From NCBI GenBank assembly GCA_023230585.1, contig JALNXB010000001.1, positions 62,001-126,000 on the forward strand: DNA of 64,000 bases. The letters run 5' to 3'. The DNA comes from a bacterium (lineage in GTDB: Bacteria; Ratteibacteria; UBA8468; B48-G9; JAFGKM01). A model generated the notes under the pieces. It did no database searches and had not been told where the DNA came from. It saw nothing but the letters and a program-made list of their open reading frames with translations. Position 1 is the stretch's first letter. The number at the start of each line of letters is the position of its first letter. A program made the translations under genes and the position numbers. Shown piece by piece: positions 51,164 through 61,200 of this stretch.

Positions 51164-52531
51164 TTATTTTGACTGACCTTTTTTATAAATATCCCTATAT
51201 ACCTCTTTATCTCTAACAACACAGCCGGTTTTACCGCCATCTCTCATAATTTGTGAGCAACAAGAACAAGCAATACATAATTGGTTACGTGTAAGTTGTT
51301 TATCTTTTAAAAATTCATTTGGAAGGTTGGGGTAAGCAAAAGCTAGTCTACCCAAACCGAAAGCGCCAACTTTTGCATCTTTTTTCATTTTTGCACCAAC
51401 AAGGACAGAATATTGACGTAACCAAGAGAAACCTGTGTTGATTATAAAAAGGGAGGGAAATTTCTCTGAGAGTTGGTATGTTAAATCAATGATTCTGGAG
51501 ATAGATATCAAAGGGTGCTCAGCCGGAATGTAACCACCTTTGACAGGAACATCGTAAGGTCTGCTTATATGAGGATTATAATACGGGTTGCCAGCAGTAA
51601 GATTTAACATATTAACCCCTAAATTTTGCAATTGTTCTACTAAGGCGATGGGTTCTGTCATATCGGGTAACAAAGTGTTGTCTTGTTTCATTCCCCAACC
51701 GTAAGGGTAGGGTGTGCCATCATAAAAACTTAACCTTGTGGTTACGTCAATGGAACAGATATGTTTTTTTATTTCTTGAATCGTCTCTCTTAAAAACCTT
51801 GTTCTATTTTCAAAAGAACCTCCATACCTACTATTTTCTCTTGTATATGCTGATAAAAGTTCATATAAGAGGTATCCGTGACAAGATTTTATGTCTATTG
51901 CGTCAACCCCACATTCTTGTGCCATTTGAGATGCTACAACAAATTTCTCTTTCAATTTATCCAGTTGGTTATCGGTAATAATTCTTGTAACACTATTTTC
52001 TTGATGTTTTAAAACAGGCGAGCGGTAAGCTATAATTGGAGTAGAAACGCCTAACGGTTTACAATACCTTCCCGAATGAGTAAGTTGAAGGACTAAATAA
52101 GGTTTATGATTTTCTCCTTTATGGTTTAAGGCGTTCTCTTTAATAATCTCTATAAGGTTTTTAAATTTTGGTAGAGAATCTTCGTTTATCCAAAATTGGC
52201 GTGGGTTAGCTCTACCTTCAGAGGTTACGGCTGTTGCTTCTATCCAGATGATACCAGCACCTCCTGCTGCAAAACGTTTATACCGCCTTATTGAGAGTTC
52301 CCCTGGACTTCCATTTTTTTCTCCATCGCAACCTTCCATAGGCTGAATACAGAAAGAGTTTGGTACATCTCTTTTGTTAAAAAAAGATTTTTGAGCAAGT
52401 ATTTTAGCGCTCTCCTCAAAAGTTTCTTCAATAGGAATATTGACTTTTAAGGAAGCAATTTCTCTTTTTAACTCTTTTAAATTAGGGTAATTAAAAGTTT
52501 TAAACGTTTTATCGGTATTTTTGCAAGGCAT
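51164..52531 (-). CDS. Old-yellow-enzyme family NADH:flavin oxidoreductase
   Basis: 455 residues. FMN-binding TIM barrel of the OYE/2,4-dienoyl-CoA reductase family: GAGIIWIEATAVTSEGRAN, LQLTHSGRYC, VDAIDIKSCHGYLLYELLS, NSRYGGSFENRTRFL. A Cys-rich segment (CIACSCCSQI, then GKTGCVVRD) near the end recalls the 4Fe-4S site of the larger enzymes, but the flavodoxin-like C-terminal half is absent. It probably reduces an unsaturated or xenobiotic-like substrate; the exact role is unknown. Confidence 0.85.
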   Translation of the reverse strand: MPCKNTDKTFKTFNYPNLKELKREIASLKVNIPIEETFEESAKILAQKSFFNKRDVPNSFCIQPMEGCDGEKNGSPGELSIRRYKRFAAGGAGIIWIEATAVTSEGRANPRQFWINEDSLPKFKNLIEIIKENALNHKGENHKPYLVLQLTHSGRYCKPLGVSTPIIAYRSPVLKHQENSVTRIITDNQLDKLKEKFVVASQMAQECGVDAIDIKSCHGYLLYELLSAYTRENSRYGGSFENRTRFLRETIQEIKKHICSIDVTTRLSFYDGTPYPYGWGMKQDNTLLPDMTEPIALVEQLQNLGVNMLNLTAGNPYYNPHISRPYDVPVKGGYIPAEHPLISISRIIDLTYQLSEKFPSLFIINTGFSWLRQYSVLVGAKMKKDAKVGAFGLGRLAFAYPNLPNEFLKDKQLTRNQLCIACSCCSQIMRDGGKTGCVVRDKEVYRDIYKKGQSK

Positions 52532-52643
52532 TAAGGTCTCCTGTGCCCATTTTATTGTAAAATTTGAGTTTGTTTTTTATAGTGGGTTATACCGCTTTAT
52601 TGTAACCAATAACCAGTTTTTAATCAAATCCTGTGTAGGATGG

Positions 52644-52672
52644 TTGGATATACAGGTATATTATAGTATAAT
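52644..52672 (+). promoter_or_regulatory. Promoter giving a leaderless transcript
   Basis: TTGGAT (52644-52649), 17 bases, TATAAT (52667-52672). The ATG of the metallo-hydrolase is at 52679, the expected transcription start itself, so the message would have no leader and no ribosome-binding site. Confidence 0.6.
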
Positions 52673-52678
52673 ATATAG

Positions 52679-53284
52679 ATGGATATAAAAATTGAAAAGG
52701 TTGTTGTTGGAGAAATAGAGGCTAACTGTTATATTGTTACCTGTAAAAAGACCGGCCAACTTCTTGTGATAGACCCTGGTGATGATTATGAACAAATATC
52801 AAGAGTTCTTGCTGGTAGAAAACCAGAGTTTGTGCTTAATACTCATGGACATATAGACCATATAAAAGAGGATGCACGGTTTGGGGTGGATGTATATATA
52901 CATTCAAAAGATAAATCTTGTCTTATCGATCCAGAAAAAAATCTTTCATCTTTTTTAGGAACGCCTATAAGCATTGATGCCAATATAATAACTTTTGAAG
53001 ATAACGAGGTAATTAAACTTGGAGAACTCGCTCTTAAGGTTGTCCATACACCTGGTCATACACCAGGTAGCGTATGTTTTAAAGTGGGCAACATTCTTTT
53101 TTCTGGAGATACATTGTTTTGTGGTGGCTATGGTAGAACCGACCTGCCTGGCGGCTCTGAAAGCCAACTGTTTGTTTCTATTAAAGATGTGTTGTTTGCC
53201 CTGCCTGTAAACACTATAGTTTACCCAGGACACGGCCCAGAAACAAGCATTGCAACCGAACAGGCATACTGGAGCAACCCTTAA
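52679..53284 (+). CDS. Metallo-beta-lactamase-fold hydrolase (glyoxalase II-like)
   Basis: 201 residues, full-length for short MBL hydrolases. The metal motif is NTHGHIDHI (HxHxDH), with HTPGHTPGS, SGDTLF and the final YPGHGPET. The start MDIKIEKVVVGEIEANCYIV is family-typical, so the ATG at 52679 is reliable although it directly follows the promoter. It is a cytoplasmic thioesterase-like enzyme of the YcbL/GloB type. A second MBL gene follows after 20 bases. Confidence 0.87.
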   Translation: MDIKIEKVVVGEIEANCYIVTCKKTGQLLVIDPGDDYEQISRVLAGRKPEFVLNTHGHIDHIKEDARFGVDVYIHSKDKSCLIDPEKNLSSFLGTPISIDANIITFEDNEVIKLGELALKVVHTPGHTPGSVCFKVGNILFSGDTLFCGGYGRTDLPGGSESQLFVSIKDVLFALPVNTIVYPGHGPETSIATEQAYWSNP

Positions 53285-53304
53285 TTTTTTACAACAATAT
53301 TAAA

Positions 53305-54075
53305 ATGGAATATATAAAGTTTCTTGGTACTGCTGGAGCTCGGTTTGTAATGATACGCCAACTGAGAGCGTCAGGAGGAATGTGGTTTTCTGTCTGCAAT
53401 ACAAATTTTATTGTTGACCCTGGACCAGGGTGTCTTGTAAATATTGTTAAAAGTAGACCGAAACTTGACCCTGCAAAACTCGATTTTATATTTCTTTCTC
53501 ATAAACATCTTGACCATTCGTGTGATATAAATCTTATGATTGAAGCAATGAGTAATGGTGGATATAATAAGAGAGGCGTTGTTTTGGCTCCAGAAGACGC
53601 TTTAACTGTTGACCCAGTTATTTTTAAATATATTTTGAATTACCTTGAAAGAATAGAAACAATTGTTGCAGGTAACACCTACAAAATAGATAATATTAGA
53701 TTGGAAATCCCTATCAAACTACGTCATAGTGTAGAGACTTATGGATTTAAGATGAAATGTCAAGGGTTACCTGTTATCTCGTACCTACCTGATACAGGTT
53801 TTTTTGAAGAACTTATTGAAGCGTACGCTGGTAGCGATATTCTTATAATCAATACTGTAATGTATGAAAGAAGATGTGGGGTGTCCCATTTGTCTCTCCC
53901 TGAAACTGAAGAGATAATTAAAGGTGTTAAACCCAAGAAAGCAATTTTGACACATTTTGGTATGCAGATGTTGCAAAACAAGATATGGCAGAAGGGTGCT
54001 GAAATCTCTGAAAGAACAGGGACTGAAGTTATTATTGCAGATGATGGTATGAGTATTGACCTTAAAGATATATAA
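53305..54075 (+). CDS. Metallo-beta-lactamase-fold protein, RNase Z-like
   Basis: 256 residues. The metal motif is LSHKHLDHS; further ligands are likely in LPDTGFF, HLSLPET and LTHFGMQML. The arrangement is closer to the RNase Z/phosphoribosyl-phosphodiesterase branch than to glyoxalase II. Probably co-transcribed with the MBL gene before it. Converges on the creatininase-like gene at 54164. Confidence 0.8.
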   Translation: MEYIKFLGTAGARFVMIRQLRASGGMWFSVCNTNFIVDPGPGCLVNIVKSRPKLDPAKLDFIFLSHKHLDHSCDINLMIEAMSNGGYNKRGVVLAPEDALTVDPVIFKYILNYLERIETIVAGNTYKIDNIRLEIPIKLRHSVETYGFKMKCQGLPVISYLPDTGFFEELIEAYAGSDILIINTVMYERRCGVSHLSLPETEEIIKGVKPKKAILTHFGMQMLQNKIWQKGAEISERTGTEVIIADDGMSIDLKDI

Positions 54076-54090
54076 AATAAAATATTTTCA

Positions 54091-54128
54091 GGGTGTGCTT
54101 TTTTAAAGTTTCTCAACAAAACACACCC
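54091..54128. terminator. Hairpin between convergent genes
   Basis: GGGTGTG (54091-54097) pairs with CACACCC (54122-54128) across a 24-base loop, with T-rich and A-rich tracts beside the arms. It lies in the 88-base gap between convergent genes and could end transcription from both sides. The long loop makes it a moderate case. Confidence 0.45.
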
Positions 54129-54163
54129 CGAAAAAGTGTTACCGTTTTAACCTGACAAAAGTG

Positions 54164-54904
54164 TTATCCTTTAAGAATTTTGCGAAGGTTCGCTAATATC
54201 ATTTCTTTGGCATTATTCCCATACTCGAGCGAAGCGTTTTTTGCTTCTAAACTATACCAGTTTTTCTCAGAAAACTTGCTCATATCTACCCCTTCAGGGC
54301 AGAAAGCAAACATAAGAGAAGTCTCCTGAATACCTGCATGGTCTACAGGGAATTTTTTCTGGGTTTCTGAGTCCATAAAAGGATGCACTTTTATCCAGTT
54401 AAAAGGATCTGAACCAGCATCGTGCATCTTGTAATAATCTTTCATTTCTTCATTGCCCCACCATCCTTCGCCTTTTTCTTTCTCAAGGTGTTCAAAAATT
54501 ACTTCTCTTGCGCCCAACCTAAAAGCTAAATCTGTTGGCATGCCAGCAAAAAAGTTTTCACTCTGATGATGAATAAAGATATGTATATTTCTGAACCCTA
54601 CCCTGAGCATACTTTTAAAAATATCTTTTGCAAGGAAATATAATGTTTGGCTAGATACTTGTATGGTTCCTTTGTTTTCTGGTCCTTCTACAGCGTAACT
54701 TGCTGCACCATAATAGAAGGACGGGAAGAGAACCAAAGGTATTTCGTTTTCAAGTATTCTGAAAGCCTCTTCTACCACAATTGTATCTACGCCAAATACA
54801 GAATGTTCCGAATGATACTCAAGAACTCCTACTGGCAGTACAACAGGGTAATTGTTTTTAATTGCCTGTTGTAACTGGTCAGGGAACATCTTTTCATATC
54901 TCAT
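54164..54904 (-). CDS. Creatininase-family protein (second copy in the window)
   Basis: 246 residues. Metal-site residues seem kept: E and H in GVLEYHSEHSVFGVDT, the Asp of VDT, and DHAGIQETS with its Glu. The NGHGGN motif is replaced by IHHQSEN, so it is a divergent branch. A GGAGGT ribosome-binding site precedes the ATG, which shares one base with the end of the M24 creatinase-like gene. The pairing of creatinase-like and creatininase-like proteins suggests a common substrate, inferred from position. Confidence 0.78.
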   Translation of the reverse strand: MRYEKMFPDQLQQAIKNNYPVVLPVGVLEYHSEHSVFGVDTIVVEEAFRILENEIPLVLFPSFYYGAASYAVEGPENKGTIQVSSQTLYFLAKDIFKSMLRVGFRNIHIFIHHQSENFFAGMPTDLAFRLGAREVIFEHLEKEKGEGWWGNEEMKDYYKMHDAGSDPFNWIKVHPFMDSETQKKFPVDHAGIQETSLMFAFCPEGVDMSKFSEKNWYSLEAKNASLEYGNNAKEMILANLRKILKG

Positions 54905-56073
54905 TATACCTCCAGTTCTATTATCTCATTCATAGTGCTTGAGAGAGGGATGGTTTCTGTTTTGCCTATAAGTACACCGTTTTCCCATCTTAAACCGTAA
55001 TCTTCGCAATATAGGAAAGTATCTACCTGGAAAGTCATATTTTCTTCAAGCAGATATTCAGAACGAGATTCCATCCAGGGTTTTTCTACTTCAAGCATAC
55101 CAAGTCCGTGACAAGGTCCATACAGGATGTTTTTGGTTACTCCCAATTTTTCGCCGTACTCGTAGAATTTTCTTACAACTTCTTTAGCTTTTATTCCTGG
55201 TTTTATCCATTCTATAGTTTTTAAATGCATATCCAACCCTGCCTGTACAAGTTTTTTTGCATCAGGAGTCATTGGTCCAATAGATACTGGTCTACCAACG
55301 CTTGATGAGTACCCTGCAACTCTGGCTCCAACATTAAGTTGTATAAGGTTGTTCGTACCAAGTTTTGCATATCCAGGTCTACCTATAGCGTGGTTTGAGT
55401 TCTTTCCAGCAAGAACGTACTGAGGATGCCCTTCATATTCTGCTCCTTCTGCGTAAAGTTCTTTCTGAATAAGCCCGACAACCTGCAATTCTGTCATTTC
55501 AGGTCTCATTTGAGGAAGAGTCCTTTCAAAAGCCACCTCAGAGATTCTGAAAGCTTCTTTAAGTATTTCTATCTCTACCTCACTCTTTATCATTCTTAAG
55601 TTGACCAGAATGTCGCCACTATTGGTTATTGTAGCGTTGGGTGCTGCTGCTTTGATGCTCTCGTATACGGGTAAGGGGAAAATCTGATACCCTGCTAAAC
55701 CTATCTTCTGAGGGATACCTCCACATACTTCCTGAAAAACCTGTGGGAAGGTATCAACTTCTATATCTGGATATTCTGGTTCTGCACTTTCTCTATACTC
55801 TATCATCTTGTATATCTTTTTAATTTTGCTCTTATCTTCTGCATAAGTTCCGCTTTCAGGACCAATTAGAAGAACTGGTGCTCCTGTTTTAGGAATAACT
55901 ACCCCAGCACACTCAAATAAAGGCCAATAGTTAGAAAGGTATCTGACATGGGTAAAATCTGCTTCATTGGAATGTGCAATTAGTACATCCAGACCCGCTT
56001 TATTTACTCCTTCTTGTACAGCTTTCCACCGTTGTTCAAACTCTATATCAGGCACTTGAAACACTTTATTCAT
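54904..56073 (-). CDS. M24-family protein, creatinase-like with altered metal site
   Basis: 389 residues with an N-terminal creatinase_N domain and a C-terminal pita-bread M24 fold. The five metal ligands of Xaa-Pro peptidases are D, D, H, E, E. Here the first two sites read LNVGARVAGYSSSVGRP (no Asp), HGLGMLEVEK keeps the His, the fourth is VDTF (Asp), and WENGV keeps the last Glu. Loss of metal ligands is what creatinase itself shows, so a metal-independent reaction is plausible. An AAGGAGG site precedes the start. Confidence 0.8.
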   Translation of the reverse strand: MNKVFQVPDIEFEQRWKAVQEGVNKAGLDVLIAHSNEADFTHVRYLSNYWPLFECAGVVIPKTGAPVLLIGPESGTYAEDKSKIKKIYKMIEYRESAEPEYPDIEVDTFPQVFQEVCGGIPQKIGLAGYQIFPLPVYESIKAAAPNATITNSGDILVNLRMIKSEVEIEILKEAFRISEVAFERTLPQMRPEMTELQVVGLIQKELYAEGAEYEGHPQYVLAGKNSNHAIGRPGYAKLGTNNLIQLNVGARVAGYSSSVGRPVSIGPMTPDAKKLVQAGLDMHLKTIEWIKPGIKAKEVVRKFYEYGEKLGVTKNILYGPCHGLGMLEVEKPWMESRSEYLLEENMTFQVDTFLYCEDYGLRWENGVLIGKTETIPLSSTMNEIIELEV

Positions 56074-56093
56074 TACTACCTCCTTATTGTTGA

Positions 56094-56121
56094 GGAGAGG
56101 GTTTTAATATAAAACCTCTCC
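56094..56121. other. Inverted repeat between the GHL6-like and creatinase-like genes
   Basis: GGAGAGG (56094-56100) pairs with CCTCTCC (56115-56121), and the inner TTTT/AAAA extends the stem around an ATAT loop. It lies in the 72-base gap inside the minus-strand run, after the stop of the 56146-58107 gene. It could be a weak attenuator or terminator, or an RNA-stabilising hairpin. Confidence 0.45.
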
Positions 56122-56145
56122 AAAATGAAAAGGTTAATCTTTCTT

Positions 56146-58107
56146 TCATTCAAAAATAGTTAAACTATACCCTTCTACTTCAGGTATCTTTATCCAAATA
56201 TAGTCTTGGTCATCCTTAAAATCTATTGGCTTACGTGAAGGTGCTAAATATACTTGTTTTATATCTTTTCCGTCTTTACGCAAACCAAGTGTTAAGTTTT
56301 TTAAACATATAGGTTCTTCTATCATCTGAGTTGTTTCTCCACGTTTTTCTGGTAGATAAGACAATATATGTACTGCTTGGAATTTATCTTTTTTTGTTGC
56401 TGTAACTTGGGCGAATGAAGGGAGATTTTTTACTTTAATTAAAGGTTTAGGTAAGACCATCTTTATACAGTTGTCGAGCAGTTGTTTGTAAGCCACCACA
56501 GCGTGGTTGTTGTATGCAAAAAATATAGGAAAACTAAAATGGAATATATTGCCACATCTAACAAGAGCTGGTCTTTTGGTATCTTTTTCTGGGGGAGTGT
56601 ATCTATGCCAGTGTTTCATATCCCAAGAATCAACATTAAAATAAGGTTGGAACAATTTACAGAGAACCTCTGCACCTTTTTCTGCTTTTATAGCAACCCC
56701 TTTATCATATATTGTAATCAACATATCAGGTAGCCCGTGAGAAATTTTCTTTTCGGCCTTAAAGAAAGAAGGGTTATGTTCTTCTTCACCAAGGTAAGAG
56801 AGTTTATATTCTTCGAGAGCAAATTTTTCTCTGTTTTCATCTAACCCTCCTGAACCTGCGCTAATAATATAACCTCCTTGAGATAAATACTCCTTCAATT
56901 TTTTCTTTAAACTTTTATTGATTAGCACATCTTCAGGTATAAAAATAATCTTATATTTTGAAGAGATTTTTGTCTCGTTATCAATAATATCAAACTGGTA
57001 TTTTAATTCCATCAACATTCTTGTTGCTCCTGCAATTGATTTACGAGCATTAAAAGATAAGAATGCAGGGAATTGTTCTGCCTCAGGTAATAGGATTGCC
57101 ATCTCAGAGGTAGGAGTAGCCCCGTATGTCCACGGTTCCAGTTCTTCTATTTTGGAATATACGTTACCTATAACCCGATATACTTCTGGGTCAAGTCTTC
57201 CTCTCGGGTGCATATGGTCGCCAATAGAACAGGTACCGCCGTTGGCTATAGCGTTATAACAGTCAAAAAGAAGAGACTCTTCTGGTCTTAACCCTCCAAA
57301 ATCTCCCCAAGATTTATGGAACCTGCCTGTCATTTTAATAAAAGGTTTATTGAGGGTTCTGGCATACCTGCCTGCCCAAGGGAAATAGTCGTAACCCCAG
57401 GCAGGTGGCAGAACTTCTATCTCTGTGTGGGTGGGTTGACTGGAGTAAGGTAGCCCGTTAAAACAGAAGAATATGTCGCCCCTCTTTTTCTTTGCTAAAG
57501 ATACAACTTCTTCTTGAAATTTCATAGTTTGCATAAAAGTATAGTCTGTTACTTGTGTTTCATCTGATATATCCATCCCCAGTTTTTCCATACTTTCAAG
57601 GCATTCTACACCATAACACGGAGCCTTTGAAAAACAGTCCAGAAACAGTCCGTCTACGGGGTATTTAGTTAAAACCTCTTCTATCATTGAAAGAAGGTGT
57701 TGCCTGTATCCGGAATTAAGGCACATTCTCCTGAAAAAAGAACCGCCCAACTTTATATCATAAACTAAACCATCTTTGCTTACCTGGCACCATTCTCTAT
57801 GCAATAAAGCGTGCTGATGGTCAAGCCCGGCGTTTATATAGGCAGCAACCTTAATACCTTCTTTATGGCAAGCTTTCACCATACCACCTAACATATCTTT
57901 TGTCTGCATACCTGGGTGAATAATACCAACTTTTGTGGGGTAATAAGTAAAACCAAGATTACAACGAGCAAAAACAGTTATATAATCAATATGTGCATTT
58001 TTGAGGGTTGTAGCAAATTCTTTTGGGTCAAATTCTGCTCCTACATCATATATTTTAGGCATTGTGTGGAAATCAAGATGGATAGCTCTTTTAACAAAGT
58101 TTTTCAT
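56146..58107 (-). CDS. GHL6-like glycoside hydrolase with beta-galactosidase-trimerisation-like domain
   Basis: 653 residues, no signal peptide, so cytoplasmic. The N-terminal part (about 1-340) is a TIM barrel of the hypothetical-glycosidase GHL6/alpha-amylase-like type: AAYINAGLDHQHA, YPVDGLFLDCFSKAP with a likely catalytic Asp, and ISIGDHMHPRGRLD-like (GTCSIGDHMHPRGRLDPE). The middle (about 350-500) resembles the glutamine-amidotransferase-like beta-galactosidase trimerisation domain (SKYKIIFIPEDVLINKSL, GGYIISAGSGG). A beta-rich end follows. It should cleave a glycoside of unknown type. Confidence 0.75.
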   Translation of the reverse strand: MKNFVKRAIHLDFHTMPKIYDVGAEFDPKEFATTLKNAHIDYITVFARCNLGFTYYPTKVGIIHPGMQTKDMLGGMVKACHKEGIKVAAYINAGLDHQHALLHREWCQVSKDGLVYDIKLGGSFFRRMCLNSGYRQHLLSMIEEVLTKYPVDGLFLDCFSKAPCYGVECLESMEKLGMDISDETQVTDYTFMQTMKFQEEVVSLAKKKRGDIFFCFNGLPYSSQPTHTEIEVLPPAWGYDYFPWAGRYARTLNKPFIKMTGRFHKSWGDFGGLRPEESLLFDCYNAIANGGTCSIGDHMHPRGRLDPEVYRVIGNVYSKIEELEPWTYGATPTSEMAILLPEAEQFPAFLSFNARKSIAGATRMLMELKYQFDIIDNETKISSKYKIIFIPEDVLINKSLKKKLKEYLSQGGYIISAGSGGLDENREKFALEEYKLSYLGEEEHNPSFFKAEKKISHGLPDMLITIYDKGVAIKAEKGAEVLCKLFQPYFNVDSWDMKHWHRYTPPEKDTKRPALVRCGNIFHFSFPIFFAYNNHAVVAYKQLLDNCIKMVLPKPLIKVKNLPSFAQVTATKKDKFQAVHILSYLPEKRGETTQMIEEPICLKNLTLGLRKDGKDIKQVYLAPSRKPIDFKDDQDYIWIKIPEVEGYSLTIFE

Positions 58108-58263
58108 AATTCTCCCTATATTATAAGTGTAGAATTGTTTTATAACATTGTATTATATTGGTAGTTAAATTGCAAATAAAAAGGATAACGAGCCCTTACA
58201 AAAATAAGGTGTAACTAAAACAAGGTGTATATAACTACTTATTTATTTTAGGGTACTTATTTG

Positions 58264-61200
58264 TTACTGTATAAGGACTGTAAGTTCAGGAGAATCAGAA
58301 GACCGATTGTCCCAATTATCAACAGCAACAACTCTGTAGTAGTAGGTATTGCCTGCCTCAAGCACAGAATCTAAAAATTCTTGTGTGGAGGTACTTCCAA
58401 CAAGAGTTGCTGAAGTAGTTTTTAAATTAGGTGTTTTAGAACGGTAAACATTGTAGTACCTTACACCTTGCGGTACCTTTACTTCATTCCATACAAGTTT
58501 AACATAAGGTGGTCTTACTCTATACCCTCCTTGTTGTAATGGTTCTCCCTGCACAAGAGTTGTTACTGCTTTCAATCCTGACGGTGCCCCGTTGAGAAGT
58601 GAAGGTGAGTTGCTCTTGCTGGTTGGCGTAAATCTTAGGTCATTGGTGACCATTATGTTATCCAGGGCAATGCTTGAGTCTGACGTTTCAAAACTCACCT
58701 CATATTCACCTTTTGCAAGATTAATGTTACCAGTATCAATACCTACCCACTTCCACCTAAATTCAGAAACATCTATTTTACCTACCTGTTTCCCGTTCAC
58801 CTTAACTGTAAAACTTCCTTTGCCAATTTCCTCTTTTTCTGGCCAACCTGTAGTAGAACTTTCACATTCAAACCTGCTCATACCTCGCACCCGTGCCATC
58901 AGTTTTGTAGCCCCTTTGTAAGGAATTTGTATTTTTAGAGATACGCTACCTTTTAACAACCTTTCGCTTAATCGTTCTTTATACAGTAGGCTTGGGTCTG
59001 TTATAGCAACTCCATAAGAATTGCTTGCTTCTTTAGGTTCAAAAAAAGGTACCATAGGTTTTACTATTTTACCGGTTTCTGCTTCATAAAAATGTCTGTA
59101 ACGATTATTCTTTCCAAGTTGAACCTCATTAGAAAACATTCTGCTCTCCAAACCAGAGTATTCCACAGATGTCATCACATAAAACCCCTTCTTTGATAGA
59201 TTGTAGTTGTTCTCAGTAATTATCTGGTTGTTAACTTTCTTGTAGTTTTTACCACTTTCATTTGAACGGTAAAGGTTATATCCTTCTATTTCTGCGTGAA
59301 AACGAGGTTGTTCCCATAAGAGTTTGCCTTTGACGATTTTAAGATTTGATGGTGGCATAGGGTATCTTACAACAGCTATATACGTGTCTCCTATTTCGTA
59401 TTCTGGTCGTTCAGCGGTAAGCATAGAAGATGCGTACCCTACTTTTGTGTAATCAGGGCTTGGGTTTGGCATAGACCATATTGTTTTTGCTTGCAACCTG
59501 CTATCACCAGTAGGGGTTCCTGATTTGCGTAGATTGGCTGCTCTTTTTGCTCGTTCTTCGCGGTCATAGTAGTTTGACATTGCTACTGCCCAGAAAGTTT
59601 CGTGTTCAAGATCTATCATAACAATTGGGACTGTTGGAACATTTTTTGACCATATAAGAGCAAATTCTATATCTCTCCTAAATTCGTGAGGCCAAGATAT
59701 GTGGTCAAGGCCAGGGTAGTTGCCAAGAAATTTTACTTCACCGTTATAAGGGTTGTTTACAGTAATTGTGCCAAAAAAGTTGCTATGCATACCTAAAGCG
59801 TTCATATGTACCAGAGTGTTGTCTTCAAGCAGAAGAGGAGTATTATCTCCTGAACGGGGAAGACCCCCTGCAAGGTTCCACCAGGTATCGCCTTTCCATA
59901 TAGGTTTATCTCCTGTCAAGGGTATATGTGTAATATTAGGTGTGGGAATTACTTGTATAAGTCCTCGTTTATCAGTAAGAGAAAGAGGTAGAGCCCATAC
60001 TTGATAAGGGTTATCGTCTGTAAGAAATTTGTTACGGTTAATCTCAAAAAGAAAGTATCTTATACCGTTTTTATCAACCGCATTTGCCCAGTTATTCCCT
60101 GATTTACCCCAAACGGAATTCATTGCTAAATAATCACGGTTTTTTTCTCCTGCCGGATAAACAATGTCTTGTTCAGGGTTTTTGGAGATACTTTTGACTT
60201 TGAAAGAACGGAAATTATTACCTTCAATATCAGATAAAGCAAACTCTTTTCTATCTTCTGATTGCCATACAAGAATTTCGTGCGTAATATATTTTAGACG
60301 AGGTCCTCTACCTCCGTCTTCTGAAGGTCGTTTGATAATTTGCCAACCTTCTTTTTGGGGTAGATTTATAATATGGGTCTTGCCTGTCTCAAGGTTCAAA
60401 AATGTTTGAGTAGAAAAACTTCTTGATACATTTATCCATTCAGAAGGGTCGCTTCCTTCGGGAAGCCGTTTTTCTTCCCATGGAAATAGCCACGGAATCC
60501 TGTTTGCCCAACTTTTTGGTTTAGCAGACCTATGGCGGAAAGTGCCGTCGGTTCTTATGATATCGCCAGGGGTTCTTTTGCCTGCAAAAAAATATTTACC
60601 TTCATTACTGAAATCTTGAGAACCTGAGTATGAAAGATTGACTTCCCCACCTTGAGTCATAAGCCATAACTCTGTACCAATAAAAGAGTCTTTAAAAATA
60701 ACCTTTCCAGGTCTATCTGGGTGGGATATTTTTTTTAGAGTATCAAGACCGTGGATTATGCTGGTTGATGTTTTTGAAGTCCAATCATCAGGTAACACAG
60801 TATTTCCGAGTCGTACTATTTCTATTTCTTTAACTTGAACTACAGCTCTATGTTTAGCAGGGTCTCCATAAGCCCGTGCAATACCTGTGTAATACTTTTT
60901 CTTCTCTGTTCCTTCTACATAAAAAGGAAGAATAATTTCTCGAAATTCCTCAGATATCCCTATCGGCATAACAAATATATCACCAGTAGCAACAGGTTGT
61001 TTGTCTACAAAAAGTTTTGCGGAATGAGAATTTGTTTTTGCTACTGCTCGCAAAATGTAATGGCCGGGAGTTAGTTCTACCTGTTTTGTGATGCCTTGCC
61101 AACTACAAAGTAAAGCAAAAGATGCTATACCTGTCTGGTCGTTATATGAAAAATCGGTATACACACCTCCTCTCGACCCTCCCCAACCGGTTTTGGATGT

